A stretch of 64,000 bases of DNA from Penium margaritaceum (lineage: Eukaryota; Streptophyta; Zygnematophyceae; Desmidiales; Peniaceae), in NCBI GenBank assembly GCA_023375785.1, contig SZWC01000031.1, forward strand, positions 370,415-434,414. Direction: 5' to 3'. The stretch's first letter is position 1; each line of letters starts with the position of its first letter. Under the pieces are notes generated by a model, which made no database searches, was not told where the DNA came from, and saw only the letters and a program-made list of their open reading frames with translations. The position numbers were made by a program, and so were the translations under genes. Below, piece after piece: positions 45,670-56,836 of the stretch.

Positions 45670-47011
45670 TTGGAGACTTAGGGTCTTCAAACACTGCATA
45701 TCTCTCATTTGTACTCTTAAGGGACTGCTTAGTAGTATGTAGAGCCCATCAACTCCTGGGAAATGTGCAACCAGACTCTACTTGGGATAGGAGATCTTGA
45801 TGTCCTTCTTCTTGACAATCACGGCCTCCTCCGTGAAGAGGACCGTCATGTTGTGGTTTGTGATTTTGGACAGCGACAAGAAGCTTCCCGCAAAAGGTAG
45901 CATGTAGAGGACATTCTCAAGATTCAAGTATTTTTCAGCACCGTTCACGTTGATGCTCATCAACTTATCTCCTTTGCCTTGCGCATGGACAAGGCTACGA
46001 CTGGCATACCTGAAGTGACGTTCCGTTTCTGCAATGGAGATGAATCTATTATTCTCCCTTGAAGAGTGGTGGTTCGTGCCAGAGGCAAGCCCGTAGGCTC
46101 CAGATTTGAGTAGTGCCACTCCTTTGGTTATCGGCACGCCCTCAACCATCATGTTTGTCAAATCCTTCTTACCCTTCCCTTTGCCCTCAGTCTTACCACC
46201 ATGACCTCTGTCTTCCTTCTTGGGATACCTGCATGCCTGCGTCCAATGCCCAAGGTTTCCACAGTTATGGCACTTCCCAGGATGCTTTAAACCCTTTCAC
46301 CCCACCACCATTACCTCTTCCTCCAGCGCTACCGCTTTCGCTGACCCTCTCACCAGAAGAGGAGTTGTTGCCACTGCCACAGTATTGTGCAGCATAGGCT
46401 GAAGTATTAGCGATACTACCATTGCAACCCATGGCCATGTTGTGCATGTACTTTGACACTGCCTTGTACGCCAAATCGTCCTCCTTCCAACCGCCAAAGA
46501 AGGTGATCAGAGGACCTTAAGTTTCAGGTAGTGCCATGAGGAGGATCGTGGCCTGCATATTGGTGTCGATGTTCCTGGTCATTTGGGTCACTTGCTTTAG
46601 TAGTCCTTGAAACTGAAGTAGGAAGTCCAAAATCGAATCCCCCTCACTCATCCTCATCGAAACAAGTTCTTGAAGGATGAAGAGGTGATTTGCAAGAGCC
46701 ATTTATTGGTGTACACGTGCCAGCTTTTCATGAGCCTTTGATGCATGTATGATGCCTGGGAGGTGGACATGCTGTGAATCATGCAATCATGTCACAAGAA
46801 TTGCAAGCGCCATGTTCTTTTTGACGCTCCATACTTCATGTTTAGCATCTGTTTTTGGAGGTTCAACCTCTTCTCCAAGAAACATTGTCAAGTAGCTACA
46901 CATCCTCATGAAAATCTACAATCTCCATTTCCATAAGCGAACATCTGATCCTGTGAACTTTGACATGCCACCGTTGACCTGCTCAAGACTGAACGTTGTA
47001 ATCATCGTCAT
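45670..47011 (-). pseudogene. CopA gag and protease remnant (A10)
   Basis: The gag ATG is at 47011. The helical gag domain, Gly/Ser linker and zinc-knuckle region (about 46230-46280) precede the protease, which carries SGTNHHSSRENN and LNVNGAEKYLNLENVLYMLPF-type blocks (here INVNGAEKYLNLENVLYM). Broken. Confidence 0.75.
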
Positions 47012-47401
47012 GCTACTTCTCTGCTTCACTACTTCTCTGGTTCTTTGCTTTATTCAGGCCGATGTAGGCTGATATAGGCTGATGTACGCTATTGTTTGCT
47101 ACCGGTTTTGAAGGTGCAGATCCCTTGCTTATCCATTCGTCGTTGATCACCTGTAAACAGAAAAAAGTGCACTCTGTTAAACCCACAGGCGTGCCTCCAA
47201 GGGCATATCCTATGTTGGAGAGGGCCAAAGGGCCATACCTCCAAGGGGAAAGCTTATCCTTGGCCCTTGTTTGCTAAGTGCCACCACATGTTGTTGGAGC
47301 TAATGGAGCTAATGGAGAAGATGGAGTTGATGGAATTGATGCGCGCTACAAGATAGAGAGGACGAGAGAGCATGCAGAATCGTGCCTTACAACTAGTCAG
47401 T

Positions 47402-47416
47402 GTGGGCCCATAACCC
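47402..47416 (-). promoter_or_regulatory. Half-tRNA-type primer binding site of A10
   Basis: The minus strand reads GGGTTATGGGCCCAC, a perfect 15-nt complement to the anticodon-stem region of plant initiator-Met tRNA, 2 bp inside the LTR end at 47419. Confidence 0.75.
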
Positions 47417-47418
47417 TT

Positions 47419-48108
47419 TGTCAACCAGGCTGAGGCAACAGACTAGAAAGCAAGGCCGACACAATGGCACTTGTTGTCCGCTCCTAGTATTGGAACTGAG
47501 AGGAGATCATCGTCATAATCAAAGTTCCAAACTAAGTAGTTCATAGGAATCAACCAATGCGTACACCAACCAATGCTTCTTTTGTGTCTACCACTCGTGG
47601 AAAACTCTGTGAGGAGTCTCAAAGGGAAGCAATCTAATGAATCACAGGCAACCGACAGGTACCTCTAGTCTTAGAGCAAGCCTCTAGCCTAGGCGCATAC
47701 TCGCTCCTTGGATTGCATCATCCCCCGTGCCAAGATGGCGCTCTTCGTGACCGCCAAGTGGTGCCAGCCACCAGGAAGGACCTTGGAATGTTCTAAGATG
47801 CCTCTTAGAACCTTGTTATCTAGCTTTTGGTCTAGAAGAAAATGAGTCACTTGATTGGGATTTGATCCAGTGACCTCTTGCTTCAAAAACAAACTCTGGA
47901 ATGTCGAAGTCAGAAGGATTTGTCCTAGGTAGTGTTAGCTAGCTACATTATCGAGTTTGGACCAAGGAGCCTTGCTCTAAAGGAGCAGTGCATGCCTTGT
48001 CTATCTAGACCAGTCTTAAGGGACTTAATCCAAGGGATCAGTGTATGCCTAGTCCATCCTGTGCCTGTCCCAATATCAGCTATGGACAAGGGGCATATCA
48101 GGTTAACA
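47419..48108 (-). repeat. CopA A10 5' LTR
   Basis: 690 bp, plus-strand ends TGTCAACC...GGTTAACA. The right flank TGTGC is half of the target duplication. Confidence 0.8.
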
Positions 48109-49822
48109 TGTGCGCAATGCGTTGACCTTCTTACTCGTCTGCCACTCTACTATGGCGGCAATCTCTTGCATCTTCTTGATCAAAGTTAGGAAGTACTTGC
48201 TGCCGTTGTTTGAAGGATTGCGAAACAGTTGGCACACATCTGATTGAATCAGGTCCAAGATTAATGTCGTACGTTACCCATTAGGCTCAAAAGGCTTTGT
48301 CGTTACGCTGCCTTTGAGGCATGGCTCACAGAGCTTCTTGAACTTTCCCTCATCTTTGGCCTTCATTCCATAGATCACTTCATGCTGCTGCATATATTGT
48401 AGTGTATTGTCTGCCACATGGCCAAAGCGCATGTGCCACAGCCCAACATCTGTGTCTTTGGTGGAGTTAGGCACCATGGTGACAACCTCTGGTGCAATAT
48501 CACATATTGGAGACGGAATCTTCAACCACTGCTAATCCCTTATTTGTACTCTCGAGGGGCGTGCTTGCAGCATGTGGAGCCCATCAACTCTTGAGACATG
48601 TGCAACAAGACTCTCCTTGGAATAGGAGATATTGATGTCCTTGTTTTTGACAATCACAACGTCCTCGTAGGTGAAGATGTCAGTCATGTTGTGGTCCATG
48701 ATTTTGGATACCAACAAGAGGTTTGCCGCAAAAGACGACATGTAGACAATGTCCTCCAGTTTCAAGTATTTTTTACCATCGTTCACGTTGATATTGATCA
48801 ACTTATCTCTATCTCCTTGTGCATGGATAAGGCTGCCTTTGGCACACTTGAAGCGATGTTAAGTGTCCCTTATGGATATGAACAAAACCTTCTCTCTTCA
48901 AGAGTGGTGGTTTGTGCCAATGTCAAGGCTGTAGGCGCCACGCTTGAGTAATGTTGCTGCCTTGGTTTCTGGCATGCTCTTAGCCATCATGTTCGTCAAT
49001 GTCTTCTTATCCTCTCCTTTGCCCTTGTTCTTACCACCATGATCTCTGTCTTCCTTCTTGGGAGCCCTGCCCAACGCCGGTCTTGCCACACTTATGGCAC
49101 TTTCAAGGACGCTTTGAACCCTTTCCACCACCACCATTGCCTCTTCCTCCACTGCCACTACTTTTGTTGCCGCTCTGACGAGAAGAGGAGTCTTTGCCAA
49201 TACTATCGTTTTGTGCAGCATAGGCTGAAGTATTAGCCTCACTAGTGTTATATCACATGGCCTCCCATTGCCTGTTACATCGCATCCCCCTCCTTCCAGT
49301 TGCCAAAGACGGTGATCAGAGGACCCGAGCATTTAGGTAGCGCCATGCGGAGGATCATGCCCTTCATGTTGGCATCAATATTCCACTTCATTTGGGTCAC
49401 TTATCGCAGTAGTCTTTCAAATTGCAGTGGGAGTTTTGGAATCGACTCTCCCTTCTTCACCCTCATCAAAATCAGTTTTTGAAGGATGAAAAAGAGATTT
49501 ACAAGAGCTATTGATCGGTATATACATGCAAGCTTTTCATAAGCCTTTGATGCATGTGTGATGCCTTGGAAGTAGACATAAAATGACTCATAAAATGATG
49601 CTAGAAGAATGACAAGCGCCACGTCAATTGACGTTCCATGTATCATATCAGGCATTTGTTTTTGGAGGGTCAACGTCTTCTCCAAGGAACATCTTCAAGT
49701 AGCCGCGCACCCTCATGACAATCTGAAATTGCCATTTCCACAAGGGAAAACATATCCATGTGAACGTTGACATCCTACCGTTGACCTATCCAAGATAGAG
49801 CGTCGTGAGTGTTTCCATACTT
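48109..49822 (-). pseudogene. CopA integrase, protease and gag remnant (A11)
   Basis: The shortened integrase region resembles A7. The pre-integrase zinc region (GLWHMRFGHVADNTLQYMQQHEV...CKKLCEPCLKG-like) is near 48280-48500. The protease block (YLKLEDIVYMSSFAANLLLVSK) is near 48700-48780, and gag with its zinc-knuckle region extends to about 49822. Broken. Confidence 0.7.
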
Positions 49823-50222
49823 CTTCTCTGCTTATCTACTTCTCTGCTTCTCTGCTTCCATGATTTTTTGAGGCTGATGTAGGCTGAAGCAGACTGATTT
49901 GTGCTACCAATTTAGAAGGTATACATCCATTACTTATCCCTTAGCTATTGATCACCTGTAAGGAGGGAAGAACGTACGCTAGAAAACCTAGGGTTGTGCC
50001 TCCAAGGGCCGGGCTTATCCTAGTTAGGACTCAAGCTTCATACCTCCAAGGACTAAGCTTATCATTTGCCCTTGCTTGCTAAGTGCTAGCACTTGTGGTT
50101 AGAGTTGATGGAGCAGATGGTGCTAATGGAGGTGATGGAGCTGGTGCGCGCGGCAAGACAGAGAGGGCAAAGAGCACATAGAAGCATGCCTTACAACTAG
50201 TCAGTGAGGGCCAATAATCCTT

Positions 50223-50991
50223 AATCCATCGGCCTTAGGCAACAGACTAGAAAACAAGGCCGTCAGAATGGTACTCGTTGTTTCGCCCTACTATCACAAC
50301 TAGGAGGATACATCACCCTCATAATCACGGTTCCACACTGAGCAGTTCAAAGGAATCACTTCCTTGCAGTATGTCCTTAGCACATGGTCACTTTTGCACA
50401 AGGAGTTAAGTCCTGGGGCTTGGACACACTAGTGCTTCTTTAGTGTCTCTTGCAGGTGGACAACCCTATCAGGCATCTGAAAGATAAGAACTGAAATGAA
50501 TCACAGGAAACTAGTAGGTACTTTTAGTCCTAGAGCAAGCCTTTGACCTAGGCGTAAGGTGGCTCCTTCGATGAGCCACTTTGAGGGCAATCTTAATTGC
50601 TTCATCCCTCTGCCTTCATGACACTCTCTGTCACCGCCAAGTGGAGGCAGCCACAAGGAATGACCTTGAAATATTCCAAGATGTCTTTTCAAACCTTCAT
50701 GTCCTCCTTTTGGTCACAAAGATATTTACTCGCTGGGCTAGGATTTGACCCAATGACCTCTCGCTCTAGAGACTTACTCTAGAACGTCAAGGCCACAAGG
50801 AGTTTTCCAAGGTAGTGTTTGCTGGCTATACTATCCACTTTAGACCAAGGAGACTTGCTCCAAAGGAGCACTGCATGCCTTGTCAATCTCAACCAGACTT
50901 AGGGGACTTACTCCAAGGGAGGAGTGCATGCATAGTCTCTCTTGGGCGTATCCAAATGTCAGCTATGGACAAGGGGAATATGAGGTGAACA
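50223..50991 (-). repeat. CopA A11 5' LTR
   Basis: About 769 bp. The left terminus is degenerate; the right terminus GGTGAACA abuts the CopB gag tail of B2, which the element seems to have entered. Confidence 0.7.
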
Positions 50992-51052
50992 GGCGGCGGT
51001 AGTGAAGGAGCTTTTATTGCAATAGGCTCAAGCAACCAGCATCAGCAGTGTT

Positions 51053-53185
51053 TTGGACAGCAAAGGGACAAGAGGAAAGGAAAGTGCCACTATTGTGAAA
51101 TATAGGAGTACTAAAGGAGACAGTAGTTCAAGTTCAAGAGGGACTAGAAGGAGTAGCAGGTGTAGTAGTTATCGTAGCAGTAGCAGAAGCAACAACCTCC
51201 ACAACTGTAGTTACAGTAACGTCAGTTGTAGTAGCAACAAAACAACCAGGCTGGAGTATGCTTCTTTGGCAACATGAATGTGGCCAAGAGTTGCGCGATC
51301 GCCTCTTCATTGTAAAGTCTTGCATGTCGTAGATGGAGAAGGCAGATCTGGCATGGTACAAGGACTGAGGGTGTATCAAGAGTGTGACGTAGCAAGAGGA
51401 GTGGTTCGCAGCTATTGACAATTTTCCACTAACATAATACTTTGGGTGATCATAAGGTAGTGTATGCTAAGGGGATTGGAATCGTGGAGATGTCGTTGGA
51501 GACCGTACGTGGCATTGAAGTGGGAGTGTTCCGTGGCATACTGTATGTATCTCATAGTGCGGTCAACCTTCTCTCAGTTTCCTCTCTCATAAACATAGGA
51601 CTACACGTTTTCTATGATGGTCACTACAGCCACATAGGATACACGAGTGGGGTTGGCCAGGTCGGTAAAGGAGGGCGACATGTACCGCATGCTGGAGGTA
51701 ACCAAGATCCCACGTGAGTAGAGTCTTGCAGTAGTGGTGCATGCAACACATGGTGAGATCTGGTTTGTGCGCTACAGCCACATCTACATGCGTGTCTTGC
51801 AGCAGCTTCAAGCAAAGTAGATGCTACTTGACTTGTCCACCATCTCTAACATTGAGTAGTAGCTGTCCGTAGTATCGTGAGGCATTCTCTTGATCAAGGG
51901 TGTGCACAAAAGGGGCATTTCAGCTGGTCCATACAGACTTCTGTGGCCTGTTTTACACCCACAGCTTTGTAGGCTGCCTATATTTCCTTATGCTCATTGA
52001 TGATTTGGTGTACACTTCCTTTTTTCCCACGATCACTGTTTTGACAGGTTTAAGGAGTTCGAGGCAATGGCCGAGAACCAGAGTAGCAAGAAAATCAAGG
52101 TGCTATGCAACGACTGTGGTGGAAATACCTAACCAGAGAGTTCAAGGACTACCTCGCTATAGTCCTTGCCAGTGACTATAGCGTCTTCTGCTGGCAACAT
52201 GAGCATGAGGTCATCATCATCATTGTCTATGCAAATGACATGCTCCTCCTTTCCAATAGGATGTCCACACTATAGGAGTTCAAGGAGGCGATGCAAGAGC
52301 GCTTTGAGATGTCTGATCTCAGGGAGACAACATACTTCCTCGGCATCTAGATCACGCGTGTGATAACGTGTGAGCGTGATGATAAATCACGCTCTCTCTT
52401 ACTACACCAGAGTTGCTACATCAAGGATGTACGGTAGCAGTTTGACATGGCAGAAGAAAAACCCATCAGCACTGTGCTCGACATGCACTTGTACTTTGTG
52501 AGCTTCAATGGAGATACAGATGCAAGTGAATGTCAGGAGTACCACAACACCGTCGCCACCTGATGGTGACAGCCAGGCCGGACCTCGCACAGGTTGTGAG
52601 CGTTGTGAGCCATTAAATGATGAACCCCGGACCTATGTACAAGAAGGCGGTTTAGTGGATCTTCCTCTGCCTTCCATGAACCATCAACATCGGCATCACC
52701 TACGACGGCAACAACAACAACATCATCGACTATTCAAACACTGATTGGACTGCAAATCCTGAGGATCGCATGACCATCTCTGGACATGTCTTTCTCATGA
52801 ATGGAGGTACCATAAGCTGGTACAACAAGGGATAGGTGGCTGTGACCACCTCAAGTACAGAAGCTGAGTACGTGTCTCTCAGCCTTGGAGCAAAAGAACG
52901 GTTTGGCTCCAACGTCTTATGGCAGAGAAGAGTAGGATGCAGCAATTTCTATTCCTATGCGTGTCAAAAATCAAAGCGCAATCACACTTACCAAGACTCC
53001 TAAGTACCATGTACGTACCAAGCACATTGAAAATCCATATCATTTCATCAAGCACATGCTACATATGGGTGCTATGAAGCTGCACTTTACTCAAACTAGC
53101 ACGTAAGTTGCTGATTTGTGCACAAAGCCTGTGACGCGTAAAAAGCAACACTTATATGAAAGCGTTTGGACTTTGCCCACTTTCA
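51053..53185 (+). pseudogene. CopB gag tail and pol remnant (B2)
   Basis: Protease is recognised from KVVYAKGIGIVEMSL and the GILYVSHSAVNLLSVSSLI block. The integrase start has HTDFCGLF and LMLIDDLVYTSF. The reverse transcriptase active-site region lies near 52220-52260, and RNase H near 52780-53060 carries the STEAEYVSLSLGAKE block. Shorter than a complete Copia pol. Broken. Confidence 0.7.
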
Positions 53186-53204
53186 CTACGGCAAATTGGA
53201 AGAT

Positions 53205-53940
53205 TATTGGGAAATGGGCCATCCGACTTAGTTTCACATCCATATGACTAAGTTCTATAAACAAAACCAGATACTTCCTCTAATAAAACACCACACTTGA
53301 CCATTGGAAAGATCAAGTGCCAAGATATCTAAGGTCCAAATTTCAGACCGGTGCAAAAGTCAGATTGGAAGATATGAATTTCTGGAAATTCTGGGATCAT
53401 TGACCGTCGATGTCTAGGTGACCATGGGCGATGGCTCCATGCTTTTGTGCAAAAAGGAAAAAAAGGTATGAGGTCCAGGATCAAGACCTGATGGGACAAA
53501 TATCTAAAAAGGTTTTAGATTATTGTATTACCTTGTCAGAGTGTGTTGACTAGGAAAAAGGTTCCTCTCCTTACTTGTTAAGTGAGGTCAGATCCTAGTA
53601 TACTAGTCATGGACACATGGCGATTCTCCATAAAATTGTGGGTTATGTGACTACTAGGAGTGAGCCATGAATTTTGTTTTCTAGTTTTGAGTCGTGTGTG
53701 ACTGGTCAACCTGTTTGCTAGGCTGATTTCCTCTCTTGATCGAGATTATGGAATGTAGTGTGAGAGCCTTAGCCTCCATAGCTAAGTGGTGTGGCTTGTG
53801 CGGGGACTGATTTACCCAAGTTCTAGCTCTATATATACTCTATCATTTTGAGAGATTTAATAGTTTTCCAGCACATTTGATGTCTTTTCAGTCCTACATG
53901 CTTGTTGCTCCAAGGTTACTTCTCTCCTCCAAATCCAATA
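53205..53940 (+). repeat. CopB B2 3' LTR with TATA box
   Basis: 736 bp, TATTGGGAAATGGGCC...AAATCCAATA, preceded by purine-rich AATTGGAAGAT. A TATA box (CTCTATATATACTC) at 53827-53840 is conserved among CopB LTRs. Confidence 0.8.
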
Positions 53941-54569
53941 TCTGTGCCATTATCATGGCATTCTCTGTTGTTGATACAGACCACCATTGCTGCCGTTTGT
54001 GAAACTTTTTTTCTCAACAAATAAGCTGTGTAGCCACTTTGTCTTCTTGCATGATTTTGACAGCGTCATATTTTCTTAGCACTAAAGAGGAAGATACAAT
54101 CTTATTTTCTATATGTCCAAGAGATTGACCACCATTGAAGAGGCACACGGCGTCCGAGGTAGAAAATCTGTCATCAATTTCCCCTCCCTAGTTGGTTTGG
54201 TATAGCACATGGGGCATAGTAGGTTGGATCCTTTTTTGCCTCCAAACTGGAGTCCCATGTGTCATGTCTTGTGTAGATAGCGCATGATGCACAGTTTCCC
54301 AGTGTAGTGGTCTTGGATTGGCTACAAAATTGCTAACCTGTCCCACAACATATCAAATATCAGGGCGTATTCCTATCATGGCATACATGAGGCTGCTAAC
54401 GACAGACTGGTAGGAAATGTTCTCCATCTAACGCTGCTCTGCTTCCATACGAGGATTCATGGAGGACAAGAGCTTGTAGTTTGTTGTCATGGGTGTGCTA
54501 ATGGAGTTGCACTCCATGTTGTAGCGCTTAGGGACATCGATGATCTACTTAGTCTGGTTTAGTTGGATG
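53941..54569 (-). mobile_element. CopA copy A12: RNase H and reverse transcriptase fragment
   Basis: Minus-strand CopA pol piece bounded on both sides by CopB LTR termini (B2 at 53940, B4 at 54570). Both CopB copies therefore seem to have landed in it. It includes the RNase H block near 54000-54350 and part of reverse transcriptase to 54569. Heavily decayed. Confidence 0.7.
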
Positions 54570-55820
54570 TGTTCGATCAGGAGGAGAGAGGGACTCTTAA
54601 AGCAGCGTGCATATAGGACTGAAAGGGTAGTAATTATGCTGAAGAATGGTTTTTAAATCACTCAAAATGATAGAGTAAACATAAAGGTAGAGCTTGGGCA
54701 AGTTAGCCCTCTCACAAGCTACACAACTTAGCCATGGAAACTATGGCTCACACTCTAGAGTCCATAATCTGATACAAGAGAGGAAATCAGCCTAGCAATG
54801 AAGCTCACCACTCACACACAACCTCGAGAGGTAGAAAATGCTCTCATGGCAATGTCGTAATGGTCACATAACCCACAATCCCATGGAGAATTGCTATGTG
54901 TCCATGGCTAGCACACAAGAATCTCACCTCACCAAAAGCGTATAGAGAGATACCATTTTCCTAGCCAGTACACTCTGACAAAACAATCCTAAGACCAAGG
55001 ACCTTTTTGGATATTTCTACCATCAGCTCATGACCATGAATATTTGCCTTTCGTCTTTTCTCAGGCCAAGGCATGGAGCCTCTTCACCTGATATTCCTCT
55101 TTTCCATAGCTGACATTTGGATAGGCATAGGATAGACTAGGCATACACTGCTCCCTTGGAGTAAGTCCCCTAAGTCTGGTCCATATAAGCAAGGCACGCA
55201 CTTATCTTTTAGAGCCATTCCCCTTGGTAGAACCTGGGTAGTATAGCCAGCCAACACTACCTAGTTAGTCTCTGGAGCGAGAGGTCTATGGGTCAAATCC
55301 CAGCCCAGTAACTAATTCTCTTTATGACCAAAAGGGGGACATGGTGGTTCCAAGATATATCTTAGGACATTCCAAGGTCCTTCCTGGTGGGTGGCGCCAC
55401 TTGGCAGTCACACAGATTGGCATGTAGGCAGGAGGATGATGTAATCTAGATTGCCTCCAAAGTGACTCATCCAAGGAGCCATTGCGTGCCTAGGCTAGAG
55501 CCTGGCTCTAGGACTATAAGTGCTTTTCAGTTGCCTGTGATTCATTAGAGTTCTTACTTCTGAGACTCCTCAAAGGGTTGTCCATCAAACGCAGAAATTC
55601 TAGAAGCATTGGTTGGTCTGAGCCCAAACAGTTAGCCCTTCCCGCGAAAGCGACGATGTGCGAAGGACACAATGCAAGGAAGTGATTTCTATGAACTGCT
55701 CATTGTGAAACCATGATTCCAAGGGTGATACATCCTCCTAGTTGCAATGCTAGGAGCGGACGGCATGTGCCATTGTGTCGGCCTTGTTTTATAGTCCATT
55801 GTCTCATGCCGGTTGACAAA

Positions 55821-55835
55821 GGGTTATGGGCCCAC
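55821..55835 (+). promoter_or_regulatory. Half-tRNA-type primer binding site of A13
   Basis: GGGTTATGGGCCCAC, perfect 15-nt match to the complement of the initiator-Met tRNA anticodon stem, 2 bp after the LTR end GGTTGACA. Confidence 0.78.
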
Positions 55836-56197
55836 ACTGACCAGTCGTAAGGCACGTTTCTGCGAGCTCTCCTGCCCCTTTGTCTTGTAGTGTACATCAC
55901 CTCCATCAATTCCATCGACTCCATCAGCTCAGACGACAGGTGCTTGCACTTAGCAAACAAGGGCCAATGATAAGCTCTGTCCTTGGAGGTACGACCATTG
56001 GGCCCTAACAAGGATAAGCTCTGTCCTTGGAGGCATGACCTTGGGTTTGCTTTAGTGTGTTCTTCTCTGTTTGCAAGTGATTAACGGCTAAGGGGTAAGC
56101 AACGAGTCTATGCCTTCTAAACCAATAGAACACAACAGCCTACATCAGCCTACATTGGCCTCAATGAAGCAATTAAGCAGCAAAGAAGAGAAGTAGT

Positions 56198-56836
56198 ATG
56201 ACGATGCCCACAATGCTATATCTAGAGCAAGTAAACGATTGGATGTCAAAGTTCACAAGGAAAGGTTTTCCCTCGTGCAAATGGCAATTTGAAATTGTCA
56301 TGAAGCTAAGTGGTTACTTGAGGATGTTCCTTAGAGAAGAGACATGGCGCTTCCAATTCTTCTGACATCACTACATGAGTCACAAAATTTCCACCTCGAA
56401 GGCAACATACATGCATCAAAGGCTTATGAAAAGCTTGCACGTGTAAAGAATCAATGACTCATGCAAATCGCCTCTTTATCCTTCAGAAGCTGATTTCCAT
56501 AAGGGTTAGCAAGGGAGATTTGATTTCGGACTTCCTACTAGAGTTTGAAGGACTGCTACAGCGATTAACCTAAATGAACTTGGAAATTGACACCAACATG
56601 CAGGCCATGATCATCCTCTTGACGCTATCTCAAGGCTCAGGTCCTTTTATCACCGACTTTGGCAGTTGGACGGAAGAGGATTTGATGTACGAGGCAGTAT
56701 TCGAGTATGTGTACAACAAGGCCATGCATTGCAGTAGAAGTGAAGCTAATACTTCAACTTTTGTTGCACAAGACGGTGGCCATGAAAACAACTCCTCTTC
56801 TAGTCAGAGCGGCAGTGGAATCTGTGGTAGTAGAGG
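56198..56836 (+). pseudogene. CopA gag remnant (A13)
   Basis: Starts at the family ATG (56198). Shows the N-terminal signature region, helical domain and the FITDFGSWTEEDLMYEAVFEYV-like segment near 56640-56710. It stops in the Gly/Ser linker, where the LTR begins, so the zinc knuckle is not part of it. Broken. Confidence 0.7.

Larger units (their letters stand above)
30895..48108 (-). mobile_element. CopA copy A10, host of two later elements
   Basis: 3' LTR in three pieces (30895-31021, 34440-34750, 41608-41931), split by CopB B5 and CopA A9. The interior runs from 41932 to 47418 with RNase H, reverse transcriptase, integrase, protease and gag (ATG 47011). The 5' LTR is 47419-48108, with a perfect 15-nt primer site at 47402-47416. 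The two outer ends are flanked by CGTAC and TGTGC. A CopB LTR piece (42653-42878) lies in the RNase H region between two partly overlapping CopA stretches. Many breaks; old. Confidence 0.7.
29905..50991 (-). mobile_element. CopA copy A11: short derivative, split by A10
   Basis: Outermost element of the large nest. 3' LTR 29905-30634, integrase piece 30635-30894, then the A10 nest (30895-48108), then integrase 48109 to about 48300, protease, gag to about 49822, leader, and 5' LTR about 50223-50991. The interruption is an insertion with target duplication CGTAC/TGTGC in integrase DNA that reads CGTGC in A4. It shares the short layout of A7. Many breaks; older than everything inside it. Confidence 0.7.
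50992..53940 (+). mobile_element. CopB copy B2: gag tail, pol and 3' LTR
   Basis: Plus strand. Gag tail with zinc-knuckle residues (KGKCHYC, about 51060-51110), a Ser/Arg-rich stretch, protease (about 51440-51650), part of integrase (about 51900-52150), reverse transcriptase (about 52160-52560), RNase H (about 52690-53180), and 3' LTR 53205-53940. The outer flank is CopA copy A12. Many breaks; old. Confidence 0.75.
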
